From Loxodes magnus (lineage: Eukaryota > Ciliophora > Karyorelictea > Loxodida > Loxodidae), in NCBI GenBank assembly GCA_946699065.1, contig CAMPDV010000088.1, positions 124,001 to 188,000 on the forward strand: a stretch of DNA of 64,000 bases. The letters are read 5' to 3'. The notes under the pieces are model-generated. The model was given only the letters and a program-made list of their open reading frames with translations. It was not told where the DNA came from and did not search any database. The position numbers and the translations under genes are program-made. Below, one piece after another: positions 1 through 10,548 of the stretch. How positions within the stretch are numbered: the first letter of the stretch is position 1; the number at the start of each line of letters is the position of its first letter.

Positions 1-1183
1 GTTAAGATAAATTACCTTTGTGAATAAATATTTGCTTTAAAAGTGTTTCTTAATCTTATAAGGAAGACTAAAAAAGCTTAAACCCGTAAAATATACAATC
101 TTTATTGGTACTAAAAGTCAGAGCATTTGGATTACTATTCACTTTTCATTTACCTTAAGGATTTTCACTGCATCTTCGCATTATAGTAAAATCTTTTTAT
201 TCCTCATTAATCAAATCTTCAAAATTTTATCATTAAATGAGATTTTGATTAAATTCTTCTGACTAATATGGACTACAAAGCAGTTGCTATTTTAATGCTA
301 AAACTTAATAAATTTCTTCGTTCTAAGTTTTCATGTATTCTTTCTATAATTATTCAAATTATAGTATCTCTCGCAAAGCTTATCAATTCCCTTATTCTGC
401 TTACTTTCTCAAGTATTCTTCGTATGTTTAAATCTATATATTATTTGGTTAAGATTGATTTTAGTTTTATTAATTTACTTTTTTATTTTTTTCAATATAT
501 TTGAGATTCAAAACCTGGTTTCAGGTATTTGCTTAGATGGTATAATTATCTTTCAGTAATCTCCAAATTTACTAATCTTATATTTTTGTTTTGATTTATA
601 CTTTATTATCAGTTTAAGAATCAATTTATTATTATTTGAGTTATTTTTAAATAATTATTAGCTAAGAGATTGGCTTTTATTATACTTGCTATATCTCAAA
701 GAGTTGTAAGTTTTCTTTATTTTTTTCTTAAAGTTTCTATTATTTTAAATAATTAAGAATTTAATATCTTTTGTTTTCTATCAATTATGAGATTTTATTT
801 TATTCAACTTATTAAATTTGAAGGGCACTTTATTTCTAATTTTAAAGTTCTATGATTTGAAGAGATAATTAGTTTTCTTACTATTATATTTATATGATCT
901 GAGACTTTAGTACTTCTTTTAGTTATAGAAGCTATTAATTTAGTTAGGTACTTAGTTAGGTATTTTATATTTGTATGTTATACTCTATTATATATAAATT
1001 ATCTCTTAGTTTTGTATCATTAATATAAAAAGCGGAGTCATCAATTGGGCATCTTATCATGTTATTTTATTATAGTTTTTAGCAGCAACTTAAGCAAATT
1101 GTGTGTCCGCAGTTGAGTACTTTTGGTATCTTATTTTGCACATCAAAAGAGGTTTAGCATAGCTTGCACTTAAATATATTCAT
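1..1183 (-). CDS. RING finger / coiled-coil / PHR-domain ubiquitin ligase (3' truncated by window)
   Basis: Reads from ATG at 1183 to the window edge, 394 codons with no break when TAA/TAG are Gln and TGA is Trp. Residues 6-48 form a RING: C6, C9, C25, H27 (NCGHTIC), C30, C33, C45; the eighth ligand position is Asp (CPID) instead of Cys. A long Gln-rich coiled coil follows. Near the left edge comes a PHR-type segment (GKWKVNSNPNALTFSTNKD, then IFYGFKLFQ), the fold found in PAM/Highwire and BTBD proteins; its GKW tryptophan is a TGA codon. TRIM-like RING-coiled-coil proteins ending in a PHR domain are E3 ubiquitin ligases, so substrate recognition by the PHR domain is inferred. The C-terminus and stop lie outside the window. 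The family call is good; the substrate is unknown. Confidence 0.8.
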
Positions 1184-2676
1184 CTTTAATTTATATTATA
1201 ATTTATAAAGCATTAAATCCTTAGTTAAGCATTTAATCTTAATTAAAATGCTTAAGATAAACATTCTTTAGATAAAATCAATACAAAAAGTTATTATTTT
1301 CTATTAATTCTAATATATAATCTTCTTTAAGAATAATTAAATTATTATTTTAATACTAATGAGATTAAAAATTAATAATAATATAAATTAATATGTTTTT
1401 ATTCTAAATTAATATACATTTTAAAAATATTTATTTACATTTAGTTCATCTGTCTTACTTTGTTTACTACTCTTGTTTCTTTTATTCTTCTTACTAATAT
1501 CTTAGCTTTATTCTGATCATACTATTGATATAAAGAACTGAATAAATATAAATTTTAATAAGTTTAGATTTAAAGCTAATAATTATACTTAAATGATAAT
1601 AAATTTAATATTAATAAGTTTTATAATTAAGAGTTTATATAAATATACTTATAGTTATTTATTTATAAAATTAAAACATTTTATTATTTTATTTTTTTGA
1701 TTCTGAGATTTTTTATTTTGCTTTTTAAATTTTTAAATTTAAATATCTTTTTGAGTATAGGGTATTTAAAAAAATATGTCAAACACAATATAAAATTAAT
1801 AAAAATAATAGTTTTTAATAATTTTTAGATATATTTACAGTGTAAAAATTAAAATAAAAAAATAAAAAAATAAAAAATAATTAATAAGTAAATAGTTATT
1901 ATTTTAATTAAAAAAATAGCAATAAAATTTATGAAGCATTTAATTATAATATAAATTGATTTAAATAAGAAAATTTCATCATAAAGATAAAATTCTAATA
2001 TTATTTTCCATAAATTATTAATTTATTTTCTTCACATTAAAGTTTTTCATTATTGTAAAAGTAATAATTTTCAATTTCAAAATTTTTATCTAAAATATAA
2101 GTATTTTGATCATTTTTTAGTTTTTAGACTAATATATGAAATAATTAATTTTTTTAATAAAAGGGTATGATTTATATAAAGATTACTTAAGTTTAAATTT
2201 TTATATATAATATTCAATAATTTATAATCAAGCACTTCAAAATATTTAAAATATTAATATCACTTAAAAAGAAATTATGATATTAAAAAATAGAGATATT
2301 TTTACTTTCAAATAATATAATATAAAAGAACAAGAAATTAGAGAAAGATAAAATAAATTTAATAATAAAACTTTTCTAAATCAAAAAGCATATATTTATT
2401 AGATTAGCATGTGATAATATCTATCCTAATATTTATTTATATTTTAAATTTAATAAGACACAATAATAAAAAATTAAAAAATTAAGATTCTAAAATAAAT
2501 AATTATTTAATTTTTTAATTTAAATGAGTTTTCTAATTTATTTTATGAAATTTAATTTTTTTCATTTTATTTTAAGATTTAATTGTTTCATTTCAAGTAT
2601 TGAAAAAATAATTATTTTTTTAACTATCACGGTCTTCTTTCAAAATCTTTTTTGTGGAGGCATCTAATTTAAAATA
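1184..2676. other. AT-rich intergenic stretch, no gene recognised
   Basis: GC is very low, with long A/T runs. All six frames are free of unconditional stops, and none shows enrichment of Asp, Glu, Gly or Ala codons. It holds the upstream region of the leftward RING-PHR gene and whatever precedes the weak rightward gene at 2.7 kb. Confidence 0.5.
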
Positions 2677-4805
2677 ATGATTAGATCTCAAATACTTTTT
2701 ATTGTCGTTATTTTGTATTTTATAGATTTTATTCTTGGATTTATTTTTCAAATGTTTATATTTTCAATAACACTACGAAGAACATTTTTATTTATTTTAT
2801 CTTTATTTTAGGTTTTTAAATATAAAAATAAAGTTAAACTTTTTCAATCTCGCAATCAATTAAATTTTGTTAGAATTAATTTAAATTTAACAATATTTTT
2901 TAATAACAAAAGAAATTTAAGTTAGTATAAATATAGTTATAGAATATTAAATTAGGGAAATATTAAAGAATAAAAAGAGAAAACAATTCTTATTTAGTTA
3001 AAAAAATTTAATAATCTTTTAAAATAGAAGAGTTTAAAAATATCAATGTAGATCATTTTATAATAGATCAGCTTATTTTATAATTATTCTTTATCAAAGG
3101 ATGCTTTATCAAAATTTGGTTTATCAAAAGGTGCTTTAGTAAAATTAAAAAAATAAAGTTTGTTATGTGAGAAATTATATTAAGATATTATCTTATTAGT
3201 TAATTTGTTAAAAGGAGACTGTGAGAAAAATATAAAAGAGATCCAGAAAGAATAAGGAGATAAAGTTCGATTGCTTATTTGATTGATTATACAAAAGTTA
3301 TTATCAAGGTATTGAGTATCTAAGGGTTTTAAAAGACATCATAAATATTTAAAATTAGTTATTAAATATTAGTATTTTAAAATAAATTTTATATAAAAAA
3401 TAAACAAAATATAGTCAAAATCTATATAGATTCTCAATATCTTAATAATTAATAAAACTACATAAAGTCAAGTCATTTAAAATTTAAAATAAACAAGAAT
3501 AAAACTTATATTAAACTTTTTAAATCCTATTAATTTTTAAATTAGTTTGAACAGACATATTATTTAATTTTTGGCTACTTAAAACTAGGAAATAACTAAA
3601 TTTAGAAATATATCTCTTTTAAGTAATAAAGATAAACTTAGAATAATATTAGAATGAATTAATGAATATTAACTTAATTAATTAATAGCTAAAAGCTTTT
3701 ATTTTAAATAAAGTAATTCATTTATTACCTCGCATATGAAGATTGCTACTTTTATAACAAGGATATAACTAAATATTAGTAAAAGAGGATAGAGCTTAGC
3801 ATACAATTATTTGTTAATATCTTGATTAAAGGTAAGGCAAATTAAAATATTATCACTCTTAGTAACTAGTACTGAGTTACTAAGTCAATTGAAAATTAAT
3901 AGTGAGAAAAAACTTAATAAATATAATGATTAACTATTTCTTATTTAGGAAAGATAATTATATAATAATTTAGTTGAAGAAATCAACTAATATACTTTCA
4001 TAATTGCATTAATAATTCTATAGTAGCAAGATATAACAAAAAATATCTAACTACTTATTTATTGCTGTATCGCTTCTAATAGCCAAATTATATAGTAACT
4101 ATTATAAATTATGTAAAAGTCTATCGCCTAAAATTTATTAGATATATTAATTTAAACAACTCTGTGGAAATAGAAATAAGCTATATAATTAAATAGTTAT
4201 ATGCATAGATATCTAAATTAAATTTAAAATATCATTTCGTAGATTTAGAGACTTCAAAGATTTGAGTTAATAAAAATATAAAAATAATAGAATATTATAT
4301 TTAAATTAAGAATTATATAAGATAAATTCTTTTAAAATTATTTATAGCAAGTGAGCTTATTATAATTTTAGCATACAATAGAAAGAGTTAAATTAGTGGA
4401 TATATACTTTTAATGATGGAAGAAATATAAATTTGAATGAGTTTAGTTAATTGTAAAATAGAATATATACAAAAAAGTGCTTAGATTTAAATATAAGATA
4501 AAATTTAGTTCAGTCATAAATAGAAATTTTCTATGATCTCTATTCTTGTTAGTCTATCCCAATAGACTCTCACTCTTTCCTTTTTTTAAAGTTAAAAAGA
4601 TATTAAATAGCAGATTAATATTAATTTTTTTTAAATTAGTCTCATCTAAGGTAAATTTGAAGTTATTAGAAAATTAATAATTTATTAAGAAATATCAAAC
4701 TTCAAAGCCTCTTAACATTAAAAGATCTGAATTATATTTTACTCTCTTGCTATAAAATTAAATGACTTTGAGCAAGTTTATTTTAAATAAAAGGCTTAAG
4801 AATGA
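2677..4805 (+). CDS. Possible membrane protein, hypothetical, one 20-nt intron
   Basis: Weak call. ATG at 2677 opens with a hydrophobic segment (SQILFIVVILYFIDFILGF) that would be a signal anchor. A candidate 20-nt intron with GT..AG ends at 2936-2955 joins this frame to a downstream frame, giving 702 codons plus TGA at 4803-4805. The downstream part contains segments such as RLWEKYKRDPERIRR, and Trp is mostly TGA. Asp+Glu content (about 6 % where sampled) is only slightly above that expected of AT-rich random DNA, so the model may be wrong. Three in-frame 15-bp repeats lie at 3090-3134. It ends 141 bp before uS3. No family is recognised. Confidence 0.3.
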
Positions 4806-4946
4806 AAAGCTTAATGTAATTAACAAATGGATTTAAGTAAACTAACTTTTAATTTGAAAGCCCCTTTATTTTAAACAAATAAACTTGTATTAAATTAAAT
4901 ATAATGCTTATTAAATAAATAAGCCTAAACATTTAATTTTTATAAA

Positions 4947-5633
4947 ATGGAAGGAAATTAATAGCAAGTTCGAACTATATCTAAGAAGAGAAAGTTCGTG
5001 GCTGATGGTGTGTTCTAAGCTGAGCTTAATGATTTTCTCCAAAGAGCACTTTAGCAAGATGGATATGCAGGAATTGAAGTTATCGTAACTTCCGTCAATA
5101 CTGAAGTCAGGATAAAGGCTACTAGAATTTCTGAAGTCTTGGGAAAATACGGAAGAAGAATTCGAGAATTGACTAGTCTTGTTTAGAAGAGATTTAACTA
5201 TCCTAAAGATGCCATCGAGCTATTAGCTCAAAAAGTAGTAAAACGTGGATTGTGTGCCTCAGTACAAGCTGAAAGCTTAAGATATAAACTTTTAGGAAGT
5301 GTTCCTGTAAGAATGGCCGCAAATTCAATTGTGAGATAAGTAATGTTAGCAGGAGCAAAGGGTGTTGAAGTAACTGTTTCTGGTAAATTAAGAGCCCAGA
5401 GAGCCAAAACAATGAAATTCAGAGATGGATATATGATTTCTACAGGATAGCCTAAAGATATCTTTGTAGATGAATCTGTTAGACATGTCAATTTGAGGTA
5501 AGGAACACTAGGAGTCAAAGTAAAAATACTTCTACCTCATGATCCAACAGGAGCATTTGGACCAAAATAGAGAATGCCAGACAACGTTGATATAGTGGAA
5601 CCTAAAGAGTACGTTGCAGTTGGGAATTTATGA
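4947..5633 (+). CDS. RPS3: 40S ribosomal protein uS3 (RPS3)
   Basis: Single exon of 228 codons, the usual length for eukaryotic uS3. The whole protein aligns by eye: a [18 protein letters not shown] start, a KH domain with the loop [16 protein letters not shown], then the C-terminal uS3 domain with [17 protein letters not shown] and [19 protein letters not shown]. It binds 18S rRNA at the mRNA entry site of the small subunit. Nine Gln codons are TAA or TAG. The only in-frame TGA is the last codon (5631-5633), so the gene shows UGA used as a real stop. It is more GC-rich than its flanks, as expected for a highly expressed gene. The start is fixed by homology and the preceding AAAA. Confidence 0.97.
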
Positions 5634-6186
5634 GAAAAACTCAGTTAAAACTTTTAATTTTAATAATCTAAATAAATTTTAATATCTAAAATTAAAAATT
5701 AATAATGCAACGGCGTAGCTAGTCATTAAAATAAGTTCTTATATTAAGATCTTTAATATAGAATTATATTTCATATTATTTGTTTATAATCTAAGATATT
5801 TAACTTATTCTTACGAATTTATTTATATATCTATTATTTTCTTTAGATTTAAACTTAAGGCTTGTAATTAAGTCCTTTTATTTAAAAATCCTAAAATAAA
5901 AAATTGATTGAAAATTTGATAATCAAACCTTTTTAAACATTTTTTAATAAGTTAAAGTATTTAAGAAAGAGAATAAATAATAACAAATAATCAAATTTAG
6001 TTAAATTTTTTATTGTATGTAACTTTGCAGTGAATCAAGCTCTGATTTAAAAATATGAATACCTGATATGATGAATGAAAAAGAGCAATAATTGATTATT
6101 TGTTCTTAAATTAAAATTAATATTTTTCAAAGCTTTTTCTCACAATTATAAAAATTAAACATTTTATTAAATATTTTATAAAAAAA
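5634..6186. other. AT-rich spacer after uS3
   Basis: It contains the 3' untranslated region of uS3 and the upstream region of the next small gene. No RNA gene or credible reading frame was recognised. Confidence 0.5.
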
Positions 6187-6664
6187 ATGCAAACAAATCT
6201 AAAAAATATGACGCAAGCAGAAAAGAATACTTAAAATAGGAAGAAAAAATAAAAAGATAGCTTGAAGAATGTAAGCACTAAAGACGAGAAAGAAATCACA
6301 AAATGATAAAATTATTGCAAAAATAAAGATTTATCGGTTTCGCTTTTTGTTGAAAGTATTTCTTAGTTAAAATAGATTGAAAATAACTAAAGCTAAAAGG
6401 AATATAAAAAATTTAAAAAGTCTGCAAGGAAAAATAATTTATTAGATTTGAGCTAAAAATAAATCGACTGTGAAATTCCGAAAGAATAACTTTGCTAATT
6501 ATTTTAGAAATCAGCAAAAGAAACTAGAGCAAGTAATGAAAATGATTTGGAGAAAAAAGCATATAATTAAGTTAAAAAAAAATTAAAAAATAAAAAATAA
6601 CTAATTATAAGCAGGATTTAAAAAATTGGTTTCCTGATCTCGAGGGAATAGAACATTGAAATGA
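6187..6664 (+). CDS. Small basic hypothetical protein, one 16-nt intron
   Basis: ATG at 6187 starts a Lys/Glu/Gln-rich protein (MTQAEKNTQNRKKKQKDSLK from its second Met onward), with charged helices and two short Cys-containing stretches. It keeps good Asp/Glu content up to about 6650, where GC drops sharply. A GT..AG intron of 16 nt (gtttcctgatctcgag, 6629-6644) gives a TGA stop at 6662-6664 and 153 residues. Without that intron the frame would run on through AT-rich DNA to TGA at 7321. I prefer the spliced model because the stop then coincides with the composition change. No homologue is recognised. Confidence 0.45.
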
Positions 6665-7867
6665 AGAAATCCATTTAAGGGATAAATTAAAATTATTTTC
6701 ATATTGTTCAATTTAATTTTAAATTTTTAAATTTTAAATCTATAAAATAAATCTTAAAATTTTCAAGTTAAATTTTCTTTATGAAAGTAATAATAAAGTT
6801 TTACTGTATAGTGATTTATAAGATAAAGTTTGAATTATATAAAATAAATTAATATTAGAAGTTTTTTATACTGGAATATATTTATATTGAAACTTTTTAT
6901 TTTGCTATATTAAATAGTTACTAGAATTTTGACTAGAAATTATTACTTTAATAATTTTAGGAAAAACGAAATTTTTTAATTAATTTGACTATAAAAAATT
7001 ATATAGAAAATATCTTAATAAAAGCTGTTTTCGATTTCATATATCACCAAATTTATTAATAATAAGATTAATAGTTAAATTTAAAAAATTAAAACCTTTT
7101 AGAAAATCTTTTAAATTTAGGGAAATACCAATAATGTAGTATTAAAAATCATAAAATTACTTATTTTAGTAATATTCTTCTAAATTCTAAGAAAGATTCA
7201 TAACTTAGTTAGAAAGTTATGAAATGCTTATAGCTTATAACTAATATAATTATATATTGTATAAGATTAAGGAATAAAATATAAATCCATAAAAATAATA
7301 ATCAAAATAATATATTAAAGTGACTACATCTTAATTTGTAAAGTCAACTATTAAGTTTGTAAGCATTTTTTGTCCTTAATAGGTTTCATAGTCGATATCT
7401 TCTAGTTTCTAAGTGGAAAATTTCTTTTTTAATTTAAAGAAGGAGATGTTTATAAAAAATTGTGGAAATATGAGTTTTAAGTTGATATAGATAAAAACTT
7501 TTATTTAAATGTCTCTGATATAGTAAATTGTTTTAAGTAAGTTAAATATTAAAAATATAATACCAGAGTCAGGATTGTATTAACTAATTTAATTTAATTA
7601 AAAAAACACATAAGTGTTATTACTTCATTGTAAAATAAATTCCATTTAAATTAATAAAGCAAGACTCCTAAATTATAGATTAAGAAATTAAAAACTATTC
7701 ATGATAAAAATCTTTAAGATTTAGAATTTTTTATTTCTTTAAGCTCGGATCAAGTAATCCAAGGAGTCACATCACCATAATCTGTTTTAGATAGAATAAA
7801 GTTCTAGAAAGGGCTATAAAATTATTCAAAGATATAACTCAATATTAGTAAATTATTATATAATTTA
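6665..7867. other. AT-rich stretch with a possible unassigned exon near its right end
   Basis: Mostly very low GC. Between about 7322 and 7860 one + frame has better residue composition (for example KEGDVYKKLWKYEF and SLSSDQVIQGVTSPQSVLD) and may belong to a gene whose start I cannot place; it runs straight into repeat A1. I do not call it as a gene. Confidence 0.3.
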
Positions 7868-8240
7868 ATTTAAATAGGATTGAAAGCCCTCTCCTTCGGA
7901 TGCTGCTTGTAGGCCCAGCAAGACAACAAAAAAATGAGCGCGGTCGGAGGATAAATCGGAAGAAGAGAAACCAATAACAAGAGAAGGAAGATGTGACAAG
8001 CTGGAGAACTCTGAATTCCAGGAGGAAACTTTCTTCTTCATAGATCGGGGAAATGTACCCGTAATCGCATATTGCATCCTATGCTTTGGAAGGAAAAATT
8101 ACAGGGACGTACCACAGGAAGAGGAAACAAGGAAAGAGAGAAAAGAGAGACCTATAAAAAAAAATTTGACATTAAATAAAATTAATTTAAAGAGAGTTGC
8201 ACACCAACGAGAGTGCTACGCGCTCTATAATCGAATTTAT
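7868..8240 (+). repeat. Repeat family A, copy 1 (structured, SINE-like)
   Basis: This is one of three copies of an element of about 370 bp (others at 45117 and 59161). All begin with TTTAAATAGG(A/G)T(G/T)GAAAG and share the blocks CCTTCGGATGCTG, GAGCGCGG.CGGAGGA, GTACCCGTAATC.CATATTGCA and AGGAAGAGRAAACAAGGA. They end in AGAG.TGC..C...AACGA.AGTGCTACG.GCTCTATAATC. GC is far above the flanks. GTACCCGTAAT can pair with ATTACAGGGACGTAC downstream, which suggests a folded RNA. No protein function is evident, because indels between copies are not multiples of three. The 3' tail is shared with family B. It is probably a Pol III-type retroposon or a small multicopy ncRNA. Confidence 0.75.
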
Positions 8241-8270
8241 TTAATTATTTATTTATTTTATATATATAAA

Positions 8271-9066
8271 ATGGAAAATTACTTGCAAAAAATATCTTCT
8301 CAAAAGGAATCATCTTAGTCAAGCTACGATTAATGGAAAATACTTTAAGAACTCCAAATCATTCAATTATAATATTATATCTATAAAATGGCATCTAAGA
8401 AAACAAAGACTTCTCCAACAAAACTTACCAATTAACCTGATCTTTCTAACGACTTCAATTTGATACAATTGGATAATCAGAAGCTAGCAAAAGAAGTGTA
8501 AGATCTTAAAATAAATAACTTAATCTCTAATACTAACAATCAACAGATTGTTAAATGAATAAAATCCTAAAGAACAATTTAACTAATAGACATCTTCTTA
8601 AGAGATATAAAAATAATTACCTAAATTGAATGGAATCTAAGACAAAACTTCACCAAAGAATTAGTTAATTAGAGCAAATCAAACTTAACTAATATTCTAA
8701 CCTAGAATCAAGAGGAGTACAGAACCAGTCACTTTCCTATCAGAAAATAGAAAAAATATGTTGATATTGTAAAAAATATTGTCACAAGGTAAATCAATGC
8801 TATTGATTCAAGAGTAAATAATATCAAAAAACAAAGAGAGGAATTTAAAATTTATTTAAAATTTACTGCACATCAAACGGAATTTTATACTAAAAAAAAG
8901 ATTTTAACCTTACTAAGAAGCTCCAAAGATTACAGATGCACTAAGACAATATGAGAGATAACAAGTAGGATTTGATTTCCAAGCACTAATGAGAGGATAA
9001 AATAAACAATTTATAAGAATTTATGATCCGGAAAAACCAGATGAATATGATGTTGAAGACTTTTGA
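8271..9066 (+). CDS. Hypothetical coiled-coil protein with a possible 25-nt intron
   Basis: ATG at 8271 gives MENYLQKISSQKESS..., with an internal Met preceding SKKTKTSPTKL; helical charged sequence follows. The reading frame then changes. A GT..AG segment of 25 nt at 8814-8838 restores a well-composed C-terminal part containing EAPKITDALRQYERQQVGFD and FIRIYDPEKPDEYDVEDF, stopping at TGA 9064-9066 (256 residues). That TGA could instead be Trp, in which case translation would enter repeat B1. A one-base indel in the A8 run near 8896 is an alternative to the intron. It lies between repeats A1 and B1. No family is recognised. Confidence 0.5.
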
Positions 9067-9162
9067 TTTGGATAAACTTTTACAAACTCTAATTTCGTGA
9101 CTAACCAAATAAAGGTGAAGTCACTTTAATAAATTATGTTATGTTATAAATGTTATAAAACG

Positions 9163-9560
9163 GAAATTGGCTGTATTCAGGAGAACTAATAGGCAATCCG
9201 ATGTAGTATATACTGCATTGCGAGTAATTTCGCACTACACGGGGAAGGGTGAACAAGCTAGTAAGAGACAAACCTATTAGTCTAAGAGCTCTCGCTAGCA
9301 GTATGAACGTTTGACTGATGGGCCTTCTAATTAATGACTTAATAACTAATTTTAATTTGGACCTTATTAAAGAAGACTGGAGAATTTATTTCAAGATTCG
9401 AGAATAATCTTTAATAAGTTGATTCCCCATTTAGAGAAATTAACGTAACTCGCTGGGCTACTGGAATTTTAACAAGTAACATGAGAACATTTTTTCTTAA
9501 TATTAAATATTAATATTGAAAGATCTACAAGCCAACGAGGTGTTCCATTTCTATAATAAT
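9163..9560 (+). repeat. Repeat family B, copy 1 (structured, degenerate tail)
   Basis: About 400 bp, homologous over its length to the inverted copy at 59734-60140. Shared blocks include CAGGAGAAC, ATACTGCATTGCGAGTAAT.TCGCACTA, GAAGGGTG, AGTATGAA..TTTGACTGA.GG and GATTCCCCATTTA. The hairpin GCGAG-TAAT-CTCGC of copy 2 keeps pairing here with a G-U in place of G-C. The end (GATCTACAAGCCAACGAGGTGTTCC) is a decayed form of the tail common to families A and B. No coding capacity is seen. It begins about 100 bp after the TGA of the preceding gene. Confidence 0.7.
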
Positions 9561-9601
9561 TTTATTTAAATTAATGTCTACCAATTTTTATATTAACAAA
9601 T

Positions 9602-10141
9602 ATGGCAGAGCAATAACCTAACAAATCCAAAAAAGAGTAAACTTAATTAAAGAAGAATTATATTTCAAGTGAAAATATAACTAAAAATTTTAATTTTAAG
9701 AAAAAGGAAGAGTCTATTTACCACTTTTAATAACTGAAACTTGCAAGCTAATTTGAGTATAGCATTTCAAATGAAAAATATAAAAAGGAAAACGAAGTTT
9801 AATGAAAACAATTTTTAAAAGATAAATAAGAGTATAAAGCATTATATAAACCCAAAATCAAATAACCTATTAACTTAAACGATTCATAATACATGTGATA
9901 AAAAGCCCAAGACGCTGCAAGTTCTTAGATAGTAGAAAATGGTATTAAGATTAGATAGAAACAATTTTAAGGAGAAAGTAATTTGCTTCTATAAAAGTTA
10001 GATGTATTAGGCATAAAAAATTTCAAAAAGCATAAAAAAAAATAATAGAATAAATAGAAGATAATTGGGCGCCGCAATAAAATTTTTTCAGGAGGAAAAG
10101 AGGTGGATGAAAATTGACTTAGCATGTCCATATATAAATGA
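9602..10141 (+). CDS. Small Lys/Gln-rich hypothetical protein
   Basis: ATG at 9602, directly after the AT-rich leader that follows B1, opens 179 codons to TGA 10139-10141. The protein is basic and helical (MAEQQPNKSKKEQTQLKKNY at the start, KAQDAASSQIVENGIKIRQK in the middle) and ends in a KNFKKHKKK-type basic patch followed by FSGGKEVDENWLSMSIYK. TGA occurs inside as Trp at least three times (for example DENW). Composition drops to intergenic values after the stop. No family is recognised; nuclear or RNA-binding localisation is only a guess from the basic patch. Confidence 0.55.
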
Positions 10142-10548
10142 GGATGCTACTACTTTTATATAAAATAAAATAATTTAACATTTTATTCAAATCAAAGAAA
10201 TATACCTTGCTAATTTTACATTCTATTCTTTTTCATAATAACTTTGAAAAAAGTACTAAGCAACAAGTTAATTCCATGATGCACTTTATTAATTTTCTTA
10301 AAAAAAGCTATTAAAAATGAAATAAAAAGCTAGTAATTTTAAATAAAAATAAATCATTAAATAAAAGGAATTAATTCAATCTAAAGAGATTTTTTTATAT
10401 AAGGATTTTAGAATAAATGAGTAAATATAGTGTAAACATAACAAATAATAATAAATGATTTGAATTCATCTAGTAATTTTTATAGCACTTGGTAAATTAT
10501 AAGTATTTTGAGTTTATATATCATCTCAATTTAATAAAAATATTTTTA
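10142..10548. other. AT-rich spacer
   Basis: Nothing recognised. It separates the small basic gene from the F-box/LRR gene and presumably holds its promoter. Confidence 0.5.

Noticed and set aside
268..504. 78-residue + strand frame starting MDYKAVAILMLKLN
   Set aside because: It is antisense to the RING/coiled-coil/PHR gene, and its hydrophobic composition is the shadow of Gln/Lys-rich codons.
7868..8240. Protein-coding reading of repeat A (charged peptide such as FGRKNYRDV..EEETRK in copies 1 and 3)
   Set aside because: Copy 2 has insertions that are not multiples of three, and the conserved blocks are better explained by base pairing than by codons.
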